Shown: piece after piece, positions 34,450-40,851 of the stretch | Layout of the letters: each line of letters opens with the position of its first letter | How positions within the stretch are numbered: the stretch's first letter is position 1 | NCBI RefSeq assembly: GCF_014904815.1 | Contig: NZ_JACZFR010000063.1 | Span: 1 to 40,851 of the forward strand | Origin: Microbulbifer taiwanensis | GTDB lineage: Bacteria; Pseudomonadota; Gammaproteobacteria; Pseudomonadales; Cellvibrionaceae | DNA length: 40,851 nucleotides | Direction: 5' to 3' | The notes under the pieces: model-generated | The model's input: only the letters and a program-made list of their open reading frames with translations | Told to the model about the DNA's origin: nothing | The model's database searches: none | Position numbers and translations under genes: made by a program

Positions 34450-37137
34450 TCATTTGCTTTTCGCAGCCGCCTTCTTGCCCGCCGGCTTGCGCTTGGCACC
34501 ACTGGCCTTGCTGCCGGCTTCGATCTGCCACTTGCCATCACGATAGAAGGCGCGCCAACCGGTGGCCTTGCCCTCTTCCTCGGACTGCACATACTGCTCC
34601 TGGGTCTTGCGGCTGAAACGCACTACCGTATCGCGACCCTGGTCGTCTTCCGTGGGCGCTGAGAACAGGAAACTGTACTTCGGGTCTATCTCACTCTTGT
34701 GCGGCAACAGCTCCTTCACCAGGGGCGCGCGCGTCTCGCGATTCTTCGGGAACTGGCTGGCAGCGAGGAACAGGCCTGAGGCGCCGTCGCGCAGGATATA
34801 GTGGTCGTCCACCTTCTGGCAGGGCAGCTCCGGCATGGGTACCGGATCCATCTTCGGCGGCGCCGGCTGGCCGCTCTTGAGCAGCTTGCGGGTGTTCTTG
34901 CAGTCCTCATTGGTGCAGCCGAAATACTTGCCGAAGCGACCGGATTTCAGCTGCATGTCGCTGCCGCACTTGTCGCACTCGATCACCGGGCCGTCGTAGC
35001 CCTTGATCTTGAAGGTGCCCTTCTCCACCTCGTAGCCATTGCAGTCCGGGTTGTTGCCGCAGATATGCAGTTTGCGCTGTTCGTCCACCAGATAGCTGTC
35101 CATGGCGGTACCGCACTTGGCGCAGCGCCGCTTGTCGCGCAGCTGGCGGGTTTCTGCTTCTTCATCCTGGTCCGCGTCCACTGCCTCATCGCCGGACACC
35201 AGGTTCATGGTGTTGGTGCAGCGCTCCTTGGGGGGCAGCGCGTAGCCGGAACAGCCGAGGAAGACACCGGTGGAACCGGTGCGTATCTGCATATGGCGGC
35301 CACATTTACTGCACTCGATGTCGGTGTCCGTCGGTGTGTTGCGGCGCATGCCGCCCTCGGCGGACTGGGCCTTCTCCAGTCGGCCGGAGAAGTCCTGGTA
35401 AAATTCGTCGAGCAGATCCTTCCAGCCCCTGTCACCGTCCGCCACCGCATCCAGGGATTCCTCCAGGTTGGCAGTGAAGCCGTAGTCCATCAGGTCCTTG
35501 AAACTCTCACTGAGACGGTCGGTGACAATATCCCCCATTTTCTCCGCATAGAAACGGCGATTTTCCAGCCGTACGTAACCGCGGTCCTGGATAGTGGAAA
35601 TGATCGAGGCGTAAGTGGAGGGGCGGCCTATGCCGCGCTTTTCCAGCTCTTTTACCAGCGCCGCCTCGCTGTAGCGCGCCGGCGGCTTGGTGAAGTGCTG
35701 TTTCGGGTCCAGTTGCTTCAGCGACAGCTTTTCACCAACCTTCACATCCGGCAGCACCAGGTCCTCGTCTTTCTTGCTGACCTGCGGCGCCACCTTCAGG
35801 AAGCCATCGAAGCGGATCACGCGGCCGCGCGCCCGCAGCTCGAAATCGCCGGCATTGACGACAACGGAAGTGGAGGTGAACTGGGCCGGTGTCATCTGGC
35901 AGGCGACAAACTGCTGCCAGATCAGGTTGTAGAGGCGCTCAGCATCCCGCTCTACGCCGGAGAGCATATTTGGCTGCATACGCACGTCCGAAGGGCGAAT
36001 CGCCTCGTGCGCCTCCTGGGCACCCTCTTTACTGGAGTAACTGTTGGGTGCGTCCGGCAGGTATTTATCGCCGAATTTCTCGCCAATAAATTCCCGCGCC
36101 GATTCCACAGCCTCTTTGCTGAGGTTAGTGGAGTCGGTACGCATATAGGTGATGTGCCCCGCCTCGTACAGGCGCTGCGCCAGCATCATGGTCTTCTTCA
36201 CACTGAAGCCGAGGCGGTTGCTCGCCGCCTGCTGCAGGGTCGAGGTAATGAAGGGGGCAGTGGGTTTGGAACTGGTGGGTTTGTCGTCGCGCGCACTGAC
36301 GACGAAATCACTGGCCTGCAGCGCTTTGGTCGCGGCACTGGCCTGCGCCTCGTTGGTGGGGCGGAAGGCTTCGCCGGCCTGCTTCTTCACTTCCAGGCGC
36401 AGGGCATCCGTCTTGCTTGTGGTCGTGTCCGCGAACAGGGTCCAGTATTCCTCCGGGATGAAGGCGCGGATCTCGCGCTCGCGCTCGACGACAAGACGCA
36501 CCGCCACCGACTGCACGCGTCCGGCGGACAGGCCGCGGGCGACCTTTTCCCACAGCAGTGGCGACACCATATAGCCGACGATACGGTCGAGGAAACGCCG
36601 CGCCTGCTGCGCGTTGACACGGTTGATATTCAGCGGCCCCGGATCCTTGAAGGCCTCCTGGATCGCGGACTTGGTGATCTCGTTGAAGACCACACGGCGA
36701 TAGCGGTCATTGTCACCGCCGATGGCCTCGCGCAGGTGCCAGGCAATGGCCTCTCCCTCGCGATCCAAGTCCGTCGCCAGGTAGATGTGATCTGCGTTGG
36801 CGGCCAGTTTGCGCAACTCGCTGACCACCTTTTCCTTGCCGGGCAGTATTTCGTAGTGGGCGGCCCAGTTGTGGTCCGGGTCTATGCCCATGCGCTTGAT
36901 CAACTGCTCGCGGTTTTTCTTGCGCTTGTAGATCTCCTTGGCCTCCGGCGACAACTTGCGCGTCTCAGCGGCGCGGCGCGCGCGCTCCTTGGGATCTACC
37001 GGTTGCTTGTTGCCGCCGGCGGTGGGCAAATCGCGAATATGGCCGACGCTGGACTTCACTACAAAGTCCTTGCCGAGATATTTATTGATGGTTTTCGCTT
37101 TGGCCGGCGATTCGACGATGACCAGTGATTTACCCAT
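34450..37137 (-). CDS. topA: DNA topoisomerase I
   Basis: An 895-residue type IA topoisomerase that relaxes negative supercoils. The TOPRIM domain has [17 protein letters not shown] (Glu 9) and [15 protein letters not shown] (Asp 123, Asp 125, Glu 127). The catalytic Tyr is about 331 in [13 protein letters not shown]. Three C-terminal zinc-ribbon modules start at [38 protein letters not shown] and [20 protein letters not shown]. Topo-C repeats follow, and a Lys-rich tail ([14 protein letters not shown]) could contact nucleic acid or RNA polymerase. ATG at 37137. It is probably followed by the DUF6586-like gene on the same transcript. Confidence 0.98.
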   Translation of the reverse strand: MGKSLVIVESPAKAKTINKYLGKDFVVKSSVGHIRDLPTAGGNKQPVDPKERARRAAETRKLSPEAKEIYKRKKNREQLIKRMGIDPDHNWAAHYEILPGKEKVVSELRKLAANADHIYLATDLDREGEAIAWHLREAIGGDNDRYRRVVFNEITKSAIQEAFKDPGPLNINRVNAQQARRFLDRIVGYMVSPLLWEKVARGLSAGRVQSVAVRLVVEREREIRAFIPEEYWTLFADTTTSKTDALRLEVKKQAGEAFRPTNEAQASAATKALQASDFVVSARDDKPTSSKPTAPFITSTLQQAASNRLGFSVKKTMMLAQRLYEAGHITYMRTDSTNLSKEAVESAREFIGEKFGDKYLPDAPNSYSSKEGAQEAHEAIRPSDVRMQPNMLSGVERDAERLYNLIWQQFVACQMTPAQFTSTSVVVNAGDFELRARGRVIRFDGFLKVAPQVSKKDEDLVLPDVKVGEKLSLKQLDPKQHFTKPPARYSEAALVKELEKRGIGRPSTYASIISTIQDRGYVRLENRRFYAEKMGDIVTDRLSESFKDLMDYGFTANLEESLDAVADGDRGWKDLLDEFYQDFSGRLEKAQSAEGGMRRNTPTDTDIECSKCGRHMQIRTGSTGVFLGCSGYALPPKERCTNTMNLVSGDEAVDADQDEEAETRQLRDKRRCAKCGTAMDSYLVDEQRKLHICGNNPDCNGYEVEKGTFKIKGYDGPVIECDKCGSDMQLKSGRFGKYFGCTNEDCKNTRKLLKSGQPAPPKMDPVPMPELPCQKVDDHYILRDGASGLFLAASQFPKNRETRAPLVKELLPHKSEIDPKYSFLFSAPTEDDQGRDTVVRFSRKTQEQYVQSEEEGKATGWRAFYRDGKWQIEAGSKASGAKRKPAGKKAAAKSK

Positions 37138-37368
37138 AAGTACTTGATTTTAAATAGAGAATTTACTGCTTTCGCAAGCCCGTGCGGCCTTTTTCCAAGA
37201 CCTGCGCTGCGCGAATATATAAGCTCCGACCCGGGTGCGGTCAAGCGAGTGACGCAAATTCGTATCGCCAGTCACCAGGTTTTTGCCGCCGCGCGCGCTG
37301 TAAAAATACGGCTCAACGGCATTCACCGGGCCGTAAAAGGAGCAATTCCTGCACTGAATCCCGGGGAT

Positions 37369-37893
37369 TCACTCCCCCCGATCCTGCGCCGGTTTCGGCT
37401 GCCGTATCGCTTCTTCTATAGTGGGACGGAATTGGCCCAGAGCAGACTCCAGCGAGCGGAAGGCACTATCACCGCCGGTCTCGCGCCACTGGATGCCGAG
37501 CCCATTCTGGGAAGCCACCAGCGCACAGGCGCCCTCAGGTAGTTGGTCCAGCATTTGCCGCAGGGGTTCCCATGCCGCCTGCGGCGCGGCGCGGCCATTG
37601 CGCCAGTCCCAGCGGCCCTCGAAATGCATATCGTGCTCCACGCGCTGCCGCTCCAGAATCCACCCCAGTTGAAGGCGACGACTGTCCTGCCAGCGGCTGT
37701 AGTAGACCGCCGCCGTGCCCTCCCCCAGCGCCGCAGGCAGCGCCTGCATCTGCACTGTCATGCCGGACCTGGCTGCGCGGCCGCGCAGGTCCGCCAGGCG
37801 CCTGTCCCGCTCGCTGGGCTTCAGCCACATGACAGGCCCCAACACCAGCGCTACGGCAAAGAGAATGATGATCAGCGGAAGCCATCCGGACAT
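37369..37893 (-). CDS. Membrane-anchored conserved hypothetical protein
   Basis: A 174-residue protein with one N-terminal helix (WLPLIIILFAVALVLGPVMWL, about 4-24), then a cytoplasmic part containing KPSERDRRLADLRGRAARSGMTVQMQALP. A mixed domain with RWQDSRRLQLGWILERQRVE and GACALVASQNGLGIQWRETGG follows. I do not recognise a family by name. Pseudomonas has a similar gene beside topA, so it is probably a conserved gene of this region. ATG at 37893. It is upstream of topA with a 231-bp interval that probably contains the topA promoter. Confidence 0.75.
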   Translation of the reverse strand: MSGWLPLIIILFAVALVLGPVMWLKPSERDRRLADLRGRAARSGMTVQMQALPAALGEGTAAVYYSRWQDSRRLQLGWILERQRVEHDMHFEGRWDWRNGRAAPQAAWEPLRQMLDQLPEGACALVASQNGLGIQWRETGGDSAFRSLESALGQFRPTIEEAIRQPKPAQDRGE

Positions 37894-38040
37894 AACCGAT
37901 CCTTGTCAGAGGGAAAAGGCGCCTATTGTGCGATGCCTTGCGCCATTTATGTCAACCAGTTTTTTTTACAGTAGACTTTCGAGAGCAAAAGCGCGCTGCC
38001 AATTAGCGGCGCGATGACAGGGAGAGGAGCAGAGCGACCC

Positions 38041-38478
38041 ATGGCCAGTTACAAACGCGTTCTCGTCGGCTTGGACCTTTCGGAGGAATCATCCCAGGTG
38101 CTGCAGAAGGCCGGGGAAATCGGCCAGGCATTTTCCGCGGACCTGAGCCTGGTCCACGTAATAGAGCCGCTGACTTTCGCCTATGGCGGCGATATTCCGA
38201 TGGATCTCTCCGAAGTACAGGAGCAGTTGCAATCCCAGGCCAAGGACCAGCTGCGCAAGGCGGCAGAGAAACTCAATGTGCCAGCCGAGCGCCAGCATGT
38301 GGTACTGGGCCAGCCGGCGACGGAGATCCACCGCCTCGCCGAGGAGCTGGAGGTGGATATGATCGTTATCGGCAGCCACGGCCGCCACGGCCTGGCCCTG
38401 CTGCTCGGCTCCACGGCCAACGGCGTGCTGCACGGCGCCGGCTGCGATGTACTGGCGGTCAGGGTGAATGTGGAATGA
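38041..38478 (+). CDS. Universal stress protein UspA family
   Basis: A 145-residue single-domain Usp protein. The nucleotide-binding signature G-x2-G-x8-G-S/T is GSHGRHGLALLLGSTANGVL (111-130), so ATP binding is likely. The N-terminal Asp is in VLVGLDLSEESSQVLQKA. I choose the ATG at 38041 (MASYKRVLVGLD); GGAGAGGAG lies about 11 bases upstream, and an ATG 27 bases further up is too early for the domain. The end, VNVE then stop, is encoded by GTG AAT GTG GAA TGA, part of the repeat element that follows. Confidence 0.92.
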   Translation: MASYKRVLVGLDLSEESSQVLQKAGEIGQAFSADLSLVHVIEPLTFAYGGDIPMDLSEVQEQLQSQAKDQLRKAAEKLNVPAERQHVVLGQPATEIHRLAEELEVDMIVIGSHGRHGLALLLGSTANGVLHGAGCDVLAVRVNVE

Positions 38479-38677
38479 CGAACGCGGAATTCTGAATACG
38501 CGATCTGGCTCCTACAGCACCAGGTCAGATCGCGTATTGCGCATTGATGAGGCACATCCCTGTGCCTCACCCGCTTCGCGGGCAGCCTTCGGCTGTCCAA
38601 ATCTGGCTCCAGCCGCTCCAAGAATTCGCGGCGCCTGCGGCCCAGGCAAATTTGTCATCATTCCGCATTCCGCATTT
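38466..38677. repeat. GCGGAAT-array element, copy 4
   Basis: A 212-bp element between two convergent genes that covers both stop codons. The left end has GAATGTGGAATGACGAACGC. The right end is ATTCCGCATTCCGCATTT. A 13-bp perfect stem pairs AATACGCGATCTG (38495-38507) with its complement at 38526-38538. Three further hairpins follow at 38549-38568, 38570-38582 and 38583-38595. The right part shares GGCGCCTGCGGC and CAAATTTGTC with copy 1. Confidence 0.85.
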
Positions 38678-40529
38678 CTTCCAGCTCCGACCAGCGCTCG
38701 AATGCAGTCTCAAGCTGCGCCTGTTTCTCCGCCAGCAGGCGCAGCCTGCCTTCCACCAGTGGCTGCTCCCGCTGGTAGAAATCCGGCTGCGCCATCTCCT
38801 GCTCCAGCGCCCCTACCTCCTCTTCCAGCTGTTCGATCAGCGCCGGCAGGCTGTCCAGTTCACGCTGTAACTTGTAGCTGAGCTTTTTCTTTTTCGGGGG
38901 CGCTTTTTCCGCAGTTTCCCCCCTGGCTTTGGGCCTGCTCTCCGCCGCCTTTTCCCGCTCCTCGGCGCTGGCGAAACGCCCCCCCTGGCGCAGGAAATCG
39001 CCGTAACCGCCGACGTATTCGCGCACCTGGCCATCGCCTTCGAACGCCAGGCAGGAGTCCACCACATTGTCCAGGAAGGCGCGATCGTGGCTGACCAGCA
39101 GCACGGTGCCGGAGAACTCCAGCAACAGCTGTTCGAGCAGCTCCAGGGTTTCCACATCCAGGTCATTCGTGGGCTCGTCGAGCACCAGGATATTGGCCGG
39201 TTGGCTGAACAGCTTGGCCAGCAGCGCGCGGTTGCGCTCGCCGCCGCTCAGAGCCTCTACCCTGGTGCGCGCCTTGACACCGCTGAAGAGGAAATCCGCC
39301 AGGTAGGACATGGCGTGGCGACTCTTTCCACCGACAGTGATGGACTCGCGCCCCCCGGCAACATTGTCCAGCACCGTCAGCTCGGGATTCAGCTGATCGC
39401 GACGTTGGTCGAAATAGGCGACCTGCTGCTTGGTGCCCAGGCGCACCTTGCCCGAATCCGGCTGTAGCTCGCCCAGCAACAGGCGAATCAGGGTGCTCTT
39501 GCCAACGCCGTTGGGGCCGATCAGGCCCACCTTGTCACCGCGCATCAGGGTAAAGGACAGGTCGCGAACCAGCGGCGCTTCTCCCGGGTAGGCGAAGGAC
39601 ACCTCCGTCAGCTCGGCCACCAGCTTGCCGGACATCTCGCCCGAGTCCAGTGCCATCCTGGCGGTACCCTGGCGGGTCCTGCGCGCCTCGCGCTGGCGGC
39701 GCAGCGACTGCAGGGCGCGCACCCTGCCCTCGTTGCGGGTGCGGCGGGCCTTGATGCCCTGGCGGATCCAGGCCTCCTCCTGCGCCAGTTTCTTGTCAAA
39801 CAGCGCCTCGTTCTTTGCCTCTTCTTCCAGCAGCTTCTCCTTTTCCTGCTGATAGCGATCGAAGCGACACTGGAAAACCCGCAGGTGTCCGCGATCGAGA
39901 TCCCACACCGTCTGCGCCAGGCGCTGCGCCAGTGCCCGGTCATGGCTGACAAACAGCAGTGCGCCGCGATAACTGGCGAGAAAGCTCTCCAGCCATTCCA
40001 CTGCCGAGATATCCAGGTGGTTGGTGGGCTCGTCGAGAATCAGCAGATCCGGCTCTGTGACCAGCGCCCGCGCCAGCGCCGCGCGCCGCTGCCATCCACC
40101 GGACAGGTCGGCGACAGTATCGTCGCCATTCAGGCCGAGCCGATCCAACACGCTGTCGATACGTGGCAGCAGGTCCCAGCCGTGGGCGGACTCGATACGC
40201 GACTGCAGCTCCTCCCGGGGGTCGGCACGGTAATCGGCGAGCCACAATCCCACCTCGCCCAGGCCGCCAGCGACAAACCGATAGACACTGTCGGAGCAGT
40301 CCGACGGCAGCTCCTGATCCAGGGTCGCCAGGACCAGGTCGCTCGCGCGCACCACTTCGCCGCCATCGGCGTCTATCTGGCCGCCAATCAGGCGCAACAG
40401 GCTGGATTTGCCCTCGCCGTTGCGCCCGACAAGGCAAATACGATCGCCGCGCTCGATTCTGGCGCTGACACCGTCCGCGAGCACCTGGGTTCCGTAGCGC
40501 AGACTGACGCCATCCAACTGAAGCAACAT
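38658..40529 (-). CDS. uup: ABC-F ATPase, Uup-like
   Basis: A 623-residue soluble tandem-ABC protein. The first ATPase has Walker A GRNGEGKS (35-42), ADLSGGWQRRAALARALV and LLILDEPTNHLD. The inter-domain linker is a long Lys/Glu/Arg-rich pair of helices (about 235-305). The second ATPase has GPNGVGKSTLIRLLL (about 336), EALSGGERNRALLAKLF and ILVLDEPTNDLD. A C-terminal coiled coil (about 545-615, ALIEQLEEEVGALEQEMAQ) is the Uup hallmark; Uup binds ribosomes or branched DNA. ATG at 40529. The last residues, MRNAE and stop, come from the repeat array. Confidence 0.93.
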   Translation of the reverse strand: MLLQLDGVSLRYGTQVLADGVSARIERGDRICLVGRNGEGKSSLLRLIGGQIDADGGEVVRASDLVLATLDQELPSDCSDSVYRFVAGGLGEVGLWLADYRADPREELQSRIESAHGWDLLPRIDSVLDRLGLNGDDTVADLSGGWQRRAALARALVTEPDLLILDEPTNHLDISAVEWLESFLASYRGALLFVSHDRALAQRLAQTVWDLDRGHLRVFQCRFDRYQQEKEKLLEEEAKNEALFDKKLAQEEAWIRQGIKARRTRNEGRVRALQSLRRQREARRTRQGTARMALDSGEMSGKLVAELTEVSFAYPGEAPLVRDLSFTLMRGDKVGLIGPNGVGKSTLIRLLLGELQPDSGKVRLGTKQQVAYFDQRRDQLNPELTVLDNVAGGRESITVGGKSRHAMSYLADFLFSGVKARTRVEALSGGERNRALLAKLFSQPANILVLDEPTNDLDVETLELLEQLLLEFSGTVLLVSHDRAFLDNVVDSCLAFEGDGQVREYVGGYGDFLRQGGRFASAEEREKAAESRPKARGETAEKAPPKKKKLSYKLQRELDSLPALIEQLEEEVGALEQEMAQPDFYQREQPLVEGRLRLLAEKQAQLETAFERWSELEEMRNAE

Positions 40530-40687
40530 AAATAACCACTACAATGAAGAGAGCCGAACCCCAACCGCCTCACAGAGCAACGGCGGTGGAAAAAGCGGAT
40601 TCGGGCAAATGTAAAAAACGGATATTTTACGCATATTTTGCCGCGCCGTTCTGCTAGTGTCCTGTAAGGCACTAAAAGCGGTTATCA

Positions 40688-40785
40688 GCGGGCCGCTAAG
40701 CGGCTAGATACAAGGCGCATTTGCGCAGGCATAGCTGGCTACGTCAAGCAAATGCAACGCAGTAGATGGCTGCTTAGCGGCCCGC
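40688..40785. repeat. 98-bp imperfect palindrome near the window end
   Basis: Perfect 14-bp outer arms GCGGGCCGCTAAGC (40688-40701) and inverse (40772-40785) extend inward with partial pairing, for example GGCGCATTTGC against GCAAATGCAACGC. The structure lies upstream of the ABC-F gene in a 322-bp interval (40530-40851) with no credible gene. From about 40800 the sequence is C-rich homopolymer runs. Confidence 0.8.
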
Positions 40786-40851
40786 CCGAAGGGAGCCTCC
40801 CCAAAAACCCCCCCCGCGCCTGCCCCCCCCTGGTAGGGACCACCCCCCCCC

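Noticed and set aside
34801..37128. A 775-codon open frame antisense to topA
   Set aside because: TopA motifs on the minus strand are unambiguous. The antisense product is low in recognisable domains and follows the codon-position shadow of topA.
40688..40785. Possible integron attC site
   Set aside because: It is a large palindrome, but the conserved attC core GTTRRRY/RYYYAAC is not present at the ends, and there is no cassette-like gene or integrase.

Overview
The window is a dense, GC-rich chromosomal segment from a gammaproteobacterium. The gene content (Na+-NQR, soluble transhydrogenase, LolCDE, a long GAPDH, Mfd-CsiV, NagZ, PsrA-type TetR, LexA, TopA) and its order resemble, as I recall it, the lol-sth-nqr-gap-mfd-nagZ-psrA-lexA-topA stretch of Pseudomonas aeruginosa. 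High GC and the style of intergenic repeats suggest a marine relative such as Microbulbifer or another Cellvibrionales member. That assignment is an inference. I count 38 protein-coding genes and see no tRNA, rRNA, CRISPR array, insertion sequence or prophage gene.

Layout. 1-3100 (minus strand): a propionate-catabolism unit of a GntR regulator, prpB and prpC, with two GntR-type palindromes upstream. 3300-7700: a DUF2062 membrane protein, then the lipoprotein-release operon lolC-lolD-lolE (minus) with a small membrane gene translationally coupled behind it. 7700-10800: a membrane-anchored alpha/beta hydrolase, two small exported proteins and a hotdog thioesterase. 10800-19700 (minus): nqrABCDEF, then apbE and nqrM for its flavinylation and iron-site maturation, then sthA. 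Together these form an NADH-oxidising sodium pump with its accessory genes and a transhydrogenase. 20200-27650: a 485-residue GAPDH, mfd, csiV and a DUF819 membrane protein. 27700-34300: a CspD-like protein, an MscS channel, nagZ, a PsrA-like TetR regulator, a LOG-family protein, lexA with two SOS boxes, and small conserved genes. 34450-40530: topA, a membrane-anchored unknown, a UspA protein and an Uup-type ABC-F ATPase. The last 320 bases hold a large imperfect palindrome and then C-rich low-complexity sequence that looks like a contig end.

Most of the genes are ordinary housekeeping genes. The least explained material is intergenic. At least four 170-240 bp elements are bounded by inverted arrays of a GCGGAAT heptamer, and several of these arrays supply the last codons and stop codon of the adjacent gene. 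Other families are a TCAGCGG heptamer array, a CTGGATTCCGG / CCGGAATGACG palindrome that repeatedly lies just behind a stop codon, nested REP-like palindromes, and a 143-bp segment with 15-bp inverted ends between topA and its neighbour. I did not find a new multi-gene system. The repeat elements are the best candidates for something undescribed.
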